A stretch of DNA of 64,000 bases from Piezodorus guildinii (GCA_023052935.1 CM041292.1:89945169-90009168), one strand, 5' to 3'. Positions 22,470-35,123 are shown, numbered from the stretch's first letter. A program made the numbers and translations. The notes: generated from the sequence alone by a model not told the origin.

Positions 22470-25186
22470 TAATAAGACAAATGGAGTGGACCTTCTTTTT
22501 AGTAAAAACCAATAAAGGTATTTTAGGAGCTGATTTCCTACACAATTTTGGTTAACTAATTGACTTAAAAAACAAAAAACTTATTGATAACAGTACCAAG
22601 CTCACTGTTACAGGTGAAGTAGTTTCAGTTGACAATTGGAATCATTAAGTTCATTCAAAGCCACTTGTAAATTCTCACACTTTTTAACTAAATTTCCTGA
22701 CTTGACCAAACCATTTCCATTAAAGGTAAATAAGAATCATGATGTGAAGCACCACATTGTCACTAGTGATGGACCTTCTGTTTTCAGCAAGCCAAGAAGA
22801 TTAGATCCAGAGAAGCTACAAGCTGCGAGCCAAGAATTTCAAAGCATGCTCAACAATTGAATCAATTCGACCTTCCAGTTCACAATGGGCAAGCCCTCTT
22901 CATATGGTAACAAAGAAAACTGGCCAATGGCGAGTATGTGGAGACTACAGAAGATTGAATGACAGGAAACTCCCCGATAGGTATCCCATTCCAAGGATAG
23001 ATGATGTGAGTCAGATTCTCTTAAATAAAACAATTTTCTCAAAGTTTGACTCTGTCAAGCATACTATCAAATACCAATTAATGAGGAGGATAAACAAAAA
23101 ACAGCCCTTATTACACCTTTTGGATTGTATGAATTTAATGTTATGCCATTCGGACAGCTAAATGCGCCTAGTACATTCCAACGGTTTATTAATGAAGTTT
23201 TAAGAGGTATGGATCTCTGTTTTCCATATTTAGATGATATACTAATTGCCTCTGCAAATGCTGAAGAACATAAACTTCACTTGTCACAAATATTTCAAAG
23301 GCTCAACCGTTACGGTCTCCGGATTAACATCAATATATCAGAACTTGGTGTGGAAAATATAACTTTTCTTGGTTATCTTATTTCTGCAAATGGTACAAAA
23401 CCTGACCCTGACAGAGTGAGTGCCATTGTCAATCATAAGTTACCAATAACTATAAAACACTTAAGGTCTTACATAGGAATGCTGAACTTCTATCGCAGGC
23501 ATCTACATCATGCTGCTGGTAACTTAGCAAGTCTTACTAATTTTCTTAAGGGTGCTAAGAAAAATGATAAAACTAAGACTGTATGGATACCAGAAACTAT
23601 TGAAGACTGAGCAAATCAAACAAGCCTTAAGTAATGCAGCTCTATTAACATACCCAAATACTGATTGTGAACTCACACTGTTTGTTGATGCCTCTGACTT
23701 GGCAGCTGGAGCTACTTTGCAACAATGGGAAAACAATTCATGGAAACCTATTGGATTTTTCTCAAAAAAGTTTTTTGAAACACAGTGTAAATACTCTACA
23801 TATGATCGAGATTTAACAGCTATTTATATATCAATCAAGTACTTCAAATATTTGTTAGAGGGAAGGTCATTTGTGGTATACACAGATCATAAGCCTTTGA
23901 CTTATGCATTCAAACAAAAAAATGACAAAGCATCCCCTCGCCAACTTCGACAATTGCAATATATTTCACAGTTCACAACAACATTAGTTCATGTTTCAGG
24001 AAAAAACAATTTGGTTGCAGATTACATGTCTCGGTTAGAAGAATGTTCTGCAATTGATTTCACCCAAATAGCAGAAGCACAAATACATGATCAAGAATTA
24101 CAACAACTGCGTACTTCTGCAAATACTGGATTGATTTTCAAATCCTACCCTCTTGAAAATGGAAGCCAATTATGGTGTGATGTTTCAACAAAGGAAATTA
24201 GACCATATATTCCAAAAGATTTCCGTTATAATATATTCAAACATTATCATAATATGTCACACCCTAGAATCAAAGCTACAGTTAAGCTGATATGTTCTAA
24301 GACAGTTTGGACCAACATGAAAAATAATTTGCGCTCATGGACGAAAGTCTGTATTGCCTGCCAAAAAAGTAAAGTTTCAAGACATGTGAAGACACCACTT
24401 AAGGAATACCTGATTGCAGATGAAAGATTTGCTACTGTTCATATAGATCTAATTGGACCCCTGCCACCGTCTGAAGAATACACCCATTGCTTGACGTGTA
24501 TTGACAGATTTACTGGATGGACTGAAGTTATTCCCTTGAAAGAAACATCAGCCGAAAATGTTGCACAGAAATTTAAATGTGAATTATTTAAATCATTAAC
24601 ATCAATCTGTGGAACAAAACTAAAACATACAACTGCTTATCACCCTCAGCCAAATGGAAAGATCGAGCGTTTTCACCGAGTGTTAAAATCAGCCATCAAA
24701 GCTCATGGAAAACAACACTGGACACAAGTAATTCCAACTATTCTTTTAGGCCTAAGAACTTGTCTAAATGAAGGTGCTTCAGCTACCATAGCAGAGATGG
24801 TTTACGGAATACCTTTGAGGCTTCCAGGTGACTTCTTTGAGACTCCCAGGCCCACTTCGGATGTACCAACATTCATCAGCATGCTGCGCCAGCAAATGGA
24901 CTTTCTGTGCCTAAGACCAGTGGAACACAAAAACAGGACTACTAGCTTTATCCATAAAGACTTATTAAATGCCACACATGTCTTTGTCAGAGTGGATCGG
25001 GTTAATGCAAGTTTAGAAAAGCCTTATGAAGGCCCGTTTCTTGTCATTCGACGAGCAGAGAAGTACTACTCATTAAATATCAAGGGTAAAGAAGTAAATG
25101 TGTCACTTGACCGTTTGAAGCCAGCTCATCTGTTGTGTGATGACAGTGAATCGGAACTGGGGGGAATCTATTGGACCAACTGCTGA
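22470..25186 (+). pseudogene. Gypsy pol polyprotein, frameshifted
   Basis: The order is that of Ty3/Gypsy pol. A protease tail (GILGADFLHNF near 22515) is followed by reverse transcriptase in at least three frames (22636-22860, 22904-23090, 23095-23610), with VCGDYRRLND and YLDDILIAS. RNase H follows (FVDASD, YTDHKPLTY, 23620-24010). The integrase has its HHCC zinc finger at about 24240-24365, its first catalytic Asp in HIDLIGPL (about 24445) and its Glu in IERFHR (about 24665). The integrase core is shorter than usual: the segment that carries the second catalytic Asp is missing in frame near 24570. A C-terminal segment reaches 25186. The element is not autonomous. Confidence 0.88.
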
Positions 25187-25300
25187 TCAACCAGAGGATC
25201 CTGGGCAGCCTAAAGCAACTTTGAAGAAGACGCGTTCCGGAAGATCAGTGCGTTTTCCCTTGCGATTTCTAACGTAACACAGTTACTGGGGGGAGAGTGA

Positions 25301-25584
25301 TGTGGCGGCACCACCCCAAAATGATTGTTTTACAATTTCGTGATAAAATGTATAATGTCAAGTAAAGTTATTTAATAATAAATATAAATGTAATAATAAT
25401 ATTTGTTAAATGTTTTGAAAATAAATATAATGTTGGTGGCATTGGTTGTTTGGATGGGACCAACAGAGGGCGCCAATAATATCACTTGTGTGTAAAAGTG
25501 CGGCCATTATGGTATATTGCATTAAATCTTCAATAAATGCTATTAATGTGTTATTGTGTTTAATTAATGAGTGAACCCGCTACA
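25301..25584 (+). repeat. Gypsy 3' LTR
   Basis: 284 bp starting TGTGGCGG and ending CCGCTACA, an 8-bp imperfect terminal inverted repeat. It is preceded by a G/A-rich polypurine tract and contains AATAAA at about 25532. The matching 5' LTR is absent from the window. Confidence 0.8.
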
Positions 25585-26633
25585 AGAATAAGGAAATATG
25601 CATAATTTAGTAATTAACAATATAAAGACGTTAGTTATCGGTAATGTATCAGGAAGGTTATCCTGATACAACATTACCGATAAGTGACTATTACCAACTT
25701 ATCTAATGTTATATTCTTCCAAAAAGTACTATATCTCTTTTAATTCTTTCCAAAAAGTACTATATCCATTTTATATTGTTTAAAAGACATGGGAAAAGTG
25801 CAATAATTTGGAAAAATAAGTTCCTAGACTCATTTAAAAATAACTCTTAGACTCCTTTAGACAGCGTCTCAGAGGCAACCCTGATGAAGGCCCACATTGT
25901 AGGCTGAAACGTTGGCACATAATTAAAATAGCACTAATTTTAAAGGTGTGTTTCTAATTTATGACCACACCCCCAACCATCTTCCTCATCTAATTTCTCA
26001 ACAGTCAACAAAACTCCATCATTAGGAAAAATAAGTTGGCAACACACTTATAAATCAACTTTGGATTTTAGTAAAAAAAGAATCAAGTAAATTGGTCCAT
26101 CAATAAATAAATGACAGATTTTTGTGTTTCCTGCAAAATTGTCTAAAGTGGATATAGTATCTTTTGAAAATCAAGGTCTAAATTATGTTCTTTTGTTGGA
26201 AGTTTCATATTTGCATTATCCTGCTTTAAAATCTATAAAATCATAACAGAAATACCTTTTTCTGCCAACATATCTATTTTAGCTTGACAGTTTTATTTAT
26301 GGTAGAACTAATGGACTGAAAAGAGTCCAGTCTATTGAGATATGTATGGAGCTTATCATTAAGTAAAAAGAAAAATTTTGGTACACAGTTTTAAGAAAAT
26401 CAAAACAGACTAGTATCCTTGGAATGGATGTGCACTCATTTTTAAAGATATTCTCATTGTTTTGTTATTTATATGGATATCTAAAATTCTAGAATTACTT
26501 TGTGCAGAAACCTGTAGTTTAAAATGTCACTAATTTACTAATTTCTACCTTTGGGTAAATCAAGGTGTGAATTTGCTATTAAAAAAAATATTATAGTTTT
26601 TTTAAAAACATAAAAATCAATACATTAACACCT
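25585..26633. other. non-coding DNA with a hairpin and a Penelope end
   Basis: 25635-25683 forms an imperfect stem-loop (TTATCGGTAATG with CATTACCGATAA, plus TATCAGGA with TCCTGATA). CCAAAAAGTACTATATC occurs twice (about 25719 and 25749), and a diverged inverse of it lies at 26146-26170, flanking the Penelope-like segment. No gene seen. Confidence 0.5.
25877..25919 (+). ncRNA. hammerhead-type ribozyme motif, weak stem I
   Basis: CTGATGA core, stem II GGCC with GGCT (one G-U pair), GAAAC, then GTT as the cleavage triplet followed by GGCAC. Stem I has only two pairs (CC with GG). It lies in a Penelope-like end homologous to 2938-3060 but on the opposite strand. Activity is doubtful. Confidence 0.5.
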
Positions 26634-28445
26634 ATATATAATAATAATAACAATAGCTTTATTTCGTCCTTAATAGAGCTATAAGTCTCCCCCTTGAGAG
26701 GTACAAGTCTGGTATTAGAATTAAAATTAAAATTTTAACAAAATTTTCTCTTCTTAGTTCATGCTTCTATTTACAATATTTACATTTTTGAACTTAAATA
26801 TACACACAATAAAAAATTTCTTGCCTTGTTCAAACTAGAATTTATAACCATGTATTTAATGATAGGTTTTTGTCACATTATGGGTTGTAGTGGTACAGGT
26901 TTTTTTATTTTTTTTTTTTGTCACATTATTCCACATTTGCCTATTTCTGGCCACTGTAGCTCAACAATTTCCCCACTACTTGCACTCTTCATCCCTCCAA
27001 ACTTGTCAGTGGTCTTCCTCGTCATCTCTTTCGTTCCTTTGGAATCCACTCGGTAGAAATTCTAGACCATCTTCTGGGATCCAGCCTAGCCACATGACCT
27101 GCCCACCCCCATTTCAATATATGTGATTCCTTTGGTAAACTTTTGAGGATAACCCTTTTTTTATTTTTTCGTTGCTGATACGATTTTTTCCTTTTAATAT
27201 TAAGTATGCTTCTAGAAATTGGGGCTGTGTCCTTGAAATTTTCTCGATGTCTTTGCTGGTCATAGACCAGATTTGCGAGCCATACAAAATAACGGGTAAA
27301 CTCAGGTTTTCAGGACTCTAGCCTTCAATGTTGGAGGTAACTGACTTTTTTTAAACTCCAGTATTTTTTCCGTCCCATATTTATTCTTCTATTTATTTCT
27401 TCTTTCTTGCTTTTTAATGAGATAGATTGACCTAAATAGATGTTATGGTCAACAAAGCTGGTGACCTGATTTTTAATTTTTACTTCCCTTTCCTCTGAGT
27501 TTGTCATGATATTTGTTTTATCAGTATTGATGACCAATCCCACGGTCTCGCACTGTATCAAGAGTTCCTCAACCATATCTTCAATTTCTGATATTGAATT
27601 GGCAAATATAACTATATCATCTGCGAATCTCAGGTTTGATAAATAGTTCCCATTCATATGTATGCCTTTTCTTTCCCATTCCAACTTCTTGAAGATATCA
27701 TTGAGTAGACAATTAAACAATATTGGAGATAGTGGGCATCCCTGTTTAACTCCTCTTGAAATTTTAATTGTTTTATTGTTTACTTCCGCAGCTATGAAGC
27801 CCTCACTCCTTTTGTATATATTTTTTAATATATTTTGGTATATATTATTGATTCCCTGCTTTTCTAATGCTATCCATAATTACTCATGAAAAACTGAGTC
27901 AAAGGCTTTCCTGAAATCTATGAAGGCTAGGTAAAGTGGGATATTATATTCTTTGTTTTTTTCAAGAATTTGATTTATTGTATGTAGATATTCTATTGTG
28001 GAGGATTTGAATTGAAGCCAGCTTATTCGTACAGGTGGTTTTCATAAATAGTTGATATAATTCTGTTTTTAATAATTGTTGCAAATACTTTATATACTGC
28101 GGAGGAGAGTGTTATTGGTCTATAGTTATCGATGTTTTGGGATCACCTTTTTTGTACAATAAAATAATTTTTACTTATACACCACTGTTGTGGTACACTG
28201 CCTTCCAAAAGTAGTCTATCGAATAAATTCTTCAGTGGTTTGATGAGACAGTCCTTTCCTACTATAAACTTATCGTTAGTAATTCTGTCTGGGCCAGATG
28301 CTTTGCCTTGCTTTAATTTACTTAACACCTTTTCTATCCCCCCTTCTAGGATACTGACCTCAAACTGATTCATTTCCTGATGCACTGGCTTATAGCAGTA
28401 GGTTGTGGGGTTATGGTAATACAGTGATTCATAGTATTTTTTTAT
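26634..28445 (-). mobile_element. non-LTR retrotransposon (reverse transcriptase remnant)
   Basis: On the minus strand, the frame at 28385-28143 contains KLKQGKASGPDRITND, a typical start of a non-LTR reverse transcriptase. Decayed middle motifs run through 28140-27760. The frame at 27720-27325 contains LRFADDIVIFANS, the catalytic ADD block, followed by GLVINTDKTNIM. The 3' end has an ATT-type tail at about 26640. It differs from the RTE copies at 7.7, 37.9 and 40.5 kb. Frameshifts separate the segments. It lies about 280 bp upstream of gene 1. Confidence 0.75.
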
Positions 28446-28724
28446 TGATATTTTTATTTATTCCTGGTTTGTGGTTACTTTTCCTCTATCTACCTTTATA
28501 TACCTAATGATTAATTATTTCCTATAATAAAATATTTATTTGCAAAATTTTCTGACTTTTTCAATGTTTTGAGGATACGTAACTTTATGCTTTTACTTTG
28601 CATCACATAAACATCAAGGAGAGTATTATGTGAATAGCATTTCTTCAACTTTCATGATTATTTGATTACATTTAGAAGAACTGATGATATGTTATTTGTT
28701 TCAGGTATTTTATAAAAAATAAAA

Positions 28725-28808
28725 ATGGTGAGTATTCCCAGACTTAAACAGTCATTTTGTGGATGTACTCTTGAAACGAGCTCCTTGATAATAGCATGGC
28801 TGGGTGTA
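28725..28808 (+). CDS. gene 1 coding exon 1
   Basis: Starts at ATG 28725 and ends before the donor GTAAGT (28809), 28 codons, phase 0. Encodes the conserved LETSSLIIAWLGV segment. Confidence 0.85.
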
Positions 28809-31800
28809 GTAAGTATTAAAATATTATTGAATCCTCTATACCTAATTTTTACTGTAACCTGTTGATTTAACTTTTTTCTTTCATTACAGCTAGGAGTAGC
28901 CTTCCAGTTACTTCTTGGAGCTTGTTTGTTTGGAGTTTTTTATGATCATATTCGTGATGAATTGACAAAACAGCATATTGAAGATGACAAAAAAGATGCT
29001 ATGTGTAAGATCTATTATTTAATTTATCTAGGCTTTGTTCATTTGATGTTATGTGTTGAACGAATAGAACTTTTTGATTTGCTGCATCTTGCTAATTTAG
29101 CATTTATCTTAATACTAGTAAGGGTATTTACCGTGTAAAGTGATCATTGCCATATCTAAAATAATAAGACTTCTCATCAATCAAATCTCTCATTTGAAGG
29201 GGGCTATTTTTCTAGAATGTTATGCACAAAGATTCATATTTAGTTTATTTACAGATTCACTTATCTTACGGGTTAAAAATACTTTATCTGAATATATATA
29301 TATATAAATGATTTTTACAGTATAGTCTATCCATATTACAGTTACCTCTTTATTGTCATTGGAGTAGTCTGAGTTAGGGCATAAAACCCCAAAAAAGGAA
29401 AATTTAAATTTAGAATTTTAATCATGTGACTCATCTATTAGCTCCTATTTAACAGTTGTTTATACTATTTTTGTATATCCATTTCTTCTGTGTTAAAATT
29501 GTTTTCTGTTTTAGTGTTATCAGTAAGAATTGGTGCTGCTGCTGTTTTCGTCATTTATACAGCTTCATTAGCTATCGATACCATGCTTTTGGTTGGAATT
29601 TACAAGGTATTTAGTTTGTATGACCACTATTATTTCTTTGTTTTCATTGTTTCGACTTTTGGAATCTTAAAAAAGAACCAAAACAATTATCCTTGTATGT
29701 AATAGTCAAAGATTTTACATGAGAAGGACCATAATCTTTTTGATCCAACGTGTATTTGGTTTTATAGGGATTTACAAAGTTTATAAAACAAAAACTAATT
29801 TTTTTTACTAATTAAAAGAACAGTTCCTCCCTATGGGCTTGTTTCTTTGAGGCCACAAAGTGGTTCATGGAGATTAACTATTCCATACCTTTTTTGGTAA
29901 TCTCTTCTTGGCGCAAAAGAATGTAGTCTGAGTTAAGCAATATAAAATGAGCTGTTTCAGACCCAGTTGAAGATCCTCTTCAGCCCTCTATTGATTTATA
30001 GTTTTAAGATTGATGTTTCCTATTTTAATGGCCTATGGTTTTTTAGACAAACTTCTGGAGAGATGAAATTATCGAACTTATAACATAGTTCATACATAAT
30101 GTATATAAAAGTAGAAGAAAAAGAAAATTGAAGTGACCAACTAGAGGATAGGGGCAGATGAGACATTGAACAGAGCAGAATGGCAAAGCTTTGGGAAGAC
30201 CAAACTTCATCTTGGAGCCAGAGAAGAAGAATCATCATACTTATATTGTGTATGTTAAAAAGATTCCTTTTTCAGATCATAACCAATTAACAAGTATATT
30301 TCTATGTATGTTTCAATCTACATCAAAATATTGTTGATGAGCGGGGAGGGGTGGGGAGGGACTGAGTTATTTTACTCGGGTTAGTGCATATTGCTTTAAA
30401 TGCGCATTGCCTAGCAACGCAGAAGTCCAAATAATTTGAAATCAAATAATTACAAGTTCAATACTCGGTGCTTGGGGGCTTTTATTTCAGCATTTATCTC
30501 CCGCCCTCATTCCCTGGCCCGAGAAACCCCGTATAGCCTTCAAAGGCTAATCCAATTTTGTTGGCCAGAGGTGAAGAGGGAAAAGGAAAACCCCGGAGAA
30601 ACCCCAGAGGAACCAGGTAGAGAAAAAAGGTAGATCTGTTTTGACTGTTAAAGTGTGAGGACTTCCTGGAGTTAGAGCTGCTGTCAGAAGAATAAAAGTT
30701 AGTATCAACATTGTTAGTCTGCTCATTACTTCTTTATTTTGTAAGTTATAATTATAAGTTAATTATAAAAATTGTGCCTGATTGTTAATAACCAATCCCT
30801 GAGAAAATAAAATTTAGATTATTAAATATTGTGTAAATTAATTGTTTCCTTGAGAATTTTTTTTTTTTTAATAAGTATATTTAATATAATATATATATTA
30901 TTATTTTTTTTTTTTTTTATTTATTTATTTTTTTTTTTTTTTGCTCTCCCCTACCTCGCCTTTGAAGGCTATACGGGGTTTCTTGGGCCAGGGAATGAGG
31001 GCGGGAGATAAATGCTGAAATAAAAGCCCCCAAGCACCGAGTATTGAATCTTGTAATTATTTGATTTCAAATTATTTGGACTTCTGTGTTGCTAGGCAAC
31101 GCGCATTTAAAGCAATATGCACTAACCCGAGTAAAATAACTCAGTACCTCCCCACCCCTCCCCGCTCATCAACAATATTTTGATGTAGATTGAAACATAC
31201 ACAGAAATATACTTGTTTATTGGTTATGATCTGAAAAAGGAATCTTTTTAACAGACACAATATAAGTATGATGATGATTCTTCTTCTCTGGCTCTCCAAG
31301 ATGAATTTGGTCTTCCCAAAGCTTTGCCATTCTGCTCTGTCCAATGTCTCATCTGCCCCTATCCTCTAGTTGGTCACTTCAATTTTCTTTTTCTTCTACT
31401 TTTATATACATTATGTATGAACTATGTTATAAGTTCGATAATTTCATCTCTCCAGAAGTTTGTCTAAAAAACCATAGGCCATTAAATTAGAAACAAAAGG
31501 GGCTAAAGAAATTTAATAAAAGATGAATAATTAGATAATAGAAAACTTCAAATTTAAAAATACAAATTTTAAAAATTGTTATAGTATGAAAAATGTGAAA
31601 CATTATAAAGTTAAAAAAATAATTCTTACAGTATGAGAAAAAGTCTATGACGTACAAAATGCCTATACTTTCATAAAATGTGAAACATTATACTATAAAC
31701 TATAGTGAATGTGTATGTATTCATGTCTCTCTGTGAAAAAAATTAAACGGAGAACAAAAAAAAAGATATGTTGCAAAGGTTGAGATGTCAATATGGAAGT

Positions 31801-32885
31801 AAGAGGTGAGAGACATTTAAATCAGATATAAATACATACCGATTGAAGGAGTGAGAGTCACGTCAATGAACTAATAGTTGTAGTAAAAATATAATATAAT
31901 AGTATCAGTAAAAATAGTGATTTATTGTCAAAGATACTTTCAAATCCTATTTTATACCATTCATATATTTCTTGTTACAGAGAAATTACTGTCTTATGAC
32001 ACCATGGATCATCTTGAGTGGTGCTGGTTGTGCAATTGGTATGTTTGCAGTTGTGATAAACTGTACTAGTCTCAATCACAGATTTTTCATTATTACTGCT
32101 TGCTTTTGTGCAAGGTTTGGGAGTAGGTAAGTGATCATTTGGCTTAAATAATAATAGTAAGTTTTTTGTTTTTTTTTTATTATGAAGCTAATGTTTCTTA
32201 CCCAAATGTTTAAAGTTCAGAGTTATATAATGAACCAAGATTTGCCTTCACTGCTATAAAGATTTAAACATATCAGTAATAATAGAAAGACTGGTGACTA
32301 GAAAAATAGAAAATCATCATTGCACCACTTCAAAAACTGAAAATTTTAATATTAGTGGAGGTATGTCAAAAGTGAACAAAAATAAATAGATTTCCTCCCC
32401 AAACTGCTTAAAGCATTAGAGTGGATTAACTATTTTGATAGATTACTAATCCAAATTAGGGGTTGAACTCATTCATTCATAATTTTTTCTAGATAAGAAA
32501 GAAGATTTCATGGAATCACTTTTTGGGGGACTAGTATAAAATGTATACAATGAGTATCTTCTGAAAAAGAGTAATCTTATCAAAAACATTTTTTTAAATA
32601 ACAAATTAAATCTCTTACCATTCTGGATATTTTGCCATAGTACCTAAATTTACTGGAATACCTTGAACCATTTATATTATGTGTTCTATTTAAATTCTAT
32701 TATTTTTATTCTTCTATAAAAATATACCTGTTGTTATTTAAAAAATAAAATAATATATATATTGTTTCATTTTTCATTTTGCAGCTTTTGGAGTTTACTG
32801 TTTCCTTCTTGTCTATTCGTATTATGCTCAGGTGAAGGAAGAGAGGCAAATGAATGATTCTCGCTTTAAGTCACTTGGTGCCTAA
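28725..32885 (+). CDS. gene 1: four-helix membrane protein, LAPTM-like (DUF7027-type)
   Basis: Five coding exons: 28725-28808, 28890-29004, 29515-29606, 31981 to about 32122-32126, and 32785-32885 (stop TAA 32883). A 5' untranslated exon must join at 28705, where TTTCAG precedes the ATG exon. The product is about 177-178 residues. It begins with a C-x-LET-x-SLIIAWL motif entering helix 1 (about residues 19-45), then an acidic/basic loop, then helix 2 (RIGAAAVFVIYTASLAID), helix 3 (WIILSGAGCAIGMFAVVIN) and helix 4 (FGVYCFLLVYSYY), with a short hydrophilic tail. The layout and motifs fit small tetraspan proteins of the LAPTM4/5-like kind, expected in endosomal or lysosomal membranes; that location is inference. 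It is paralogous to gene 2 with identical intron phases. The exon 4 donor is ambiguous: the best GTAAGT leaves the frame off by one. Intron 3 holds a long inverted repeat. Confidence 0.8.
28890..29004 (+). CDS. gene 1 coding exon 2
   Basis: The acceptor ATTACAG ends at 28889 and the donor GTAAGA starts at 29005. 115 nt, ends in phase 1. Encodes the end of helix 1 and the charged loop (RDELTKQHIEDDKKDAM). Confidence 0.85.
29515..29606 (+). CDS. gene 1 coding exon 3
   Basis: The acceptor TTTTAG ends at 29514 and the donor GTATTT starts at 29607. 92 nt, exactly the length of gene 2 exon 3. Encodes helix 2 and ends GIYK, as the paralogue ends GVYK. Confidence 0.85.
30015..31490. repeat. long inverted repeat in gene 1 intron 3
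   Basis: The left arm, about 30015-30550, and the right arm, about 30958-31490, are reverse complements over about 530 bp with a few percent mismatch. They are separated by about 410 bp that include T-runs near 30910-30945. Examples: GGCCTATGGTTTTTTAGAC at 30030 pairs with its complement at 31460-31479, and TATAGCCTTCAAAGGC at 30531 pairs with its inverse at 30960. No ORF or transposase similarity is present. Confidence 0.93.
31981..32126 (+). CDS. gene 1 coding exon 4 (donor ambiguous)
   Basis: The acceptor GTTACAG ends at 31980. It encodes NYCLMTPWIIL and helix 3. The strongest donor, GTAAGT at 32127, leaves phase 2, but exon 5 needs phase 1. The weaker GTAGGT at 32123 restores the frame and gives CARFGT at the start of helix 4. 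Confidence 0.7.
32785..32885 (+). CDS. gene 1 coding exon 5
   Basis: The acceptor TTTTGCAG ends at 32784. Encodes helix 4 (FGVYCFLLVYSYYAQ) and the tail, ending SLGA. AATAAA signals follow at 33394 and 33606. Confidence 0.85.
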
Positions 32886-34617
32886 TCAAATTTTTAGGCA
32901 GTCCTTTTATTTTTTACAACTTTTAAAATATACTTAGTTTATGTTTATTTTTTGTGTGTAATATTAAAAAAAAATTGTAATGTTTTTATAAATATTAAGT
33001 GTTACTAATCTAAGTAACTTACATTAGTGAGTAAGTATTTTTCAGAAAGCTTTTGCTTATGAACTGTTTCATAACTACCTGAACATTATTTTTCCATAAA
33101 ATATAATTTTATCATTGTTCTAATATGGTTTACATTTAAATATAATGTGTAAACAATGAATTGTTATGTTTTTTTCTTAAATAGATCCCAGTAATTTTAC
33201 TCTAAGACATTTATTGATCATCACATTGGCTGGAGCAATATATTTATGAGTTAAGTTTGAATATTTTTTATTTCTTTACCTAAAGGCCTAATAGCGGTCA
33301 TTTATGTTTTCCTATAACAAAACAAGAATGCCAAGGAACTGGAATCATCATTATCATACCTTTGGAGGAAGATTATTTGATAAATTAGAAAAAAATAAAT
33401 AAATTTTTAAAATAATATTTTTCCAAAAAATCGATCATAAAAATAGTACTATGTATCGGCCGCTACTTTTCTAAGGCAGTGGTGACTCGGAAACTGTATT
33501 AATTAATATATAAATTTTTGGTTCTTATTTTATAAAAATATTGGATTTATTTTCCTAAGGTATCATGTTTATCAATTCATTATTGGGATCAGGTGGTATA
33601 AAGGGGAATAAAGTAATAAACTTATAATGCACATTTATTTATAAAATATCACATATCATTACAACATAAAAATACACAGTGAGGCATTGTTCATTATTGA
33701 GAATACTGATGTTTGTTCAGATTTACCACATGATATAACGTGAAAAAGGTACCTTTGAACATAACTGTAAAATTCTTCCCTGGCTTGACTCCCGACTTCC
33801 TCTGTCCGTGGCTGGACTTCCCCTTCCTTTCCTGTCCAGTCAAAGACTACCCAGGTACAGGGCTATCCCTGCTCAAGGAATGGAGGGGTGTATTTTTTGT
33901 ATAGCCCATCTAAGAAACCTTCCTGCTTGTAGCTCGGAAACTGTTCTATTTTAAATAATTCAAAATTATTTCTTTTCCTCCCAGTATTTTCGATACATAG
34001 CAATAGTTCAAAATTATATAAATCTCCTATTCTATAATATTCTACCATTTAATAAGCTTTTATTATTTCTTTTGTCTGGTTGTAAAAACCTTATCTTTCT
34101 ATAGCATGTACTAAAAACGTTTTGTATTTTGCTTTACTTGTTTTAAGTGATTAATCATTCTAATCATGAACTTTAATAGTAATAGAGTTTTTCTTGTTAT
34201 TTTAATTTATTTTTTCCTGTTCTTAAATTTAATTGTTAACAAATTTGCTACCTCAAAAGACTTGTGCAAGTTGTGTGGTACTAAAACATCATCTGACTAC
34301 TTTTATTTTTTTATATCTTCCAAATTACAGATATTGCCATCAGAAAATACTTTTGAAACCTGAGCCAGCATGGTAGTTTTATAGTTTTTAAAATTATATT
34401 TTGCCTTTAAAGATTGATCTTTTTTCAAAAAGTGAAAAATAATTATATTTTGATCCCTAAATTATTCATTTATAGTGAAGTGCTGTAATATTTTCAAAAT
34501 ATTTAATTACACAAATATAATTGAAAATTTAGAATTTCAAAAAATAAATGCAATTTTTAAAAATAATTTTCATGTAACAAAAATGAAAAATCAAACTTCC
34601 AGGTTATAAACCTGGTT
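32886..34617. other. gene 1 3' region and intergenic DNA
   Basis: The probable 3' UTR runs to AATAAA at 33394-33399 or 33606-33611. Beyond that, no gene or repeat recognised; the small open frames at 33863-34048 (minus) and 34166-34363 (plus) have no recognisable features. Confidence 0.5.
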
Positions 34618-34794
34618 ATGTGCAATTTTAAAGCAGTTGATCGTATGAGTGATTGGAATATGCACTTGCTTAATAAGAATATTAAGGAAGTAAAATTATC
34701 AACTAATGAAAAAATTACTCATTTGTTGGCTTTCACAAGTAAAACAAATGTGGATGATGAAATCATTCCTATTGACCTACTAATCTTGTTTTAA
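34618..34794 (+). pseudogene. possible coding remnant upstream of the 35.1-kb insertion
   Basis: A 58-codon open frame starting MCNFKAVDRMSDWN, unusually non-repetitive for this region. It may be the upstream part of the gene split by the retrotransposon at 35137-37431. I do not recognise the protein, and the link to 37432-37637 is inference. Confidence 0.25.
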
Positions 34795-35123
34795 CATATT
34801 AGCAAAACTAAGAAATCAGCATTTTAGGACATATTTTCAGAAGTGACAGTAAAGGTGAACGATGTACAAAAAGGTTTCCTACAAGCTTGATGGAGGAATG
34901 TTATTATACTATTTTAATTGTTAAGTGAATTATAATGTTGACACAATTTGTAAACACTGTGTACAATATTTAAAAAATTATTATGGACACAAAATTTAAG
35001 TAGTATTTGATGGTCACCAGAAAAAATGCACAAAATCGATGCAAAGAACTCGTCATTCCAAAAACAAGTATGTAATGACATCATATGTGAAAAGAACATG
35101 CCTTTAAAAGGACAAGTAAAATT

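Larger units (their letters stand above)
22436..25584 (+). mobile_element. Gypsy-type LTR retrotransposon, 5'-truncated
   Basis: Contains the end of a protease domain, reverse transcriptase, RNase H, integrase, a polypurine tract (25289-25297) and a 3' LTR. The 5' LTR, gag and the catalytic part of the protease are missing, so the left boundary near 22436 is a truncation. Confidence 0.88.
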
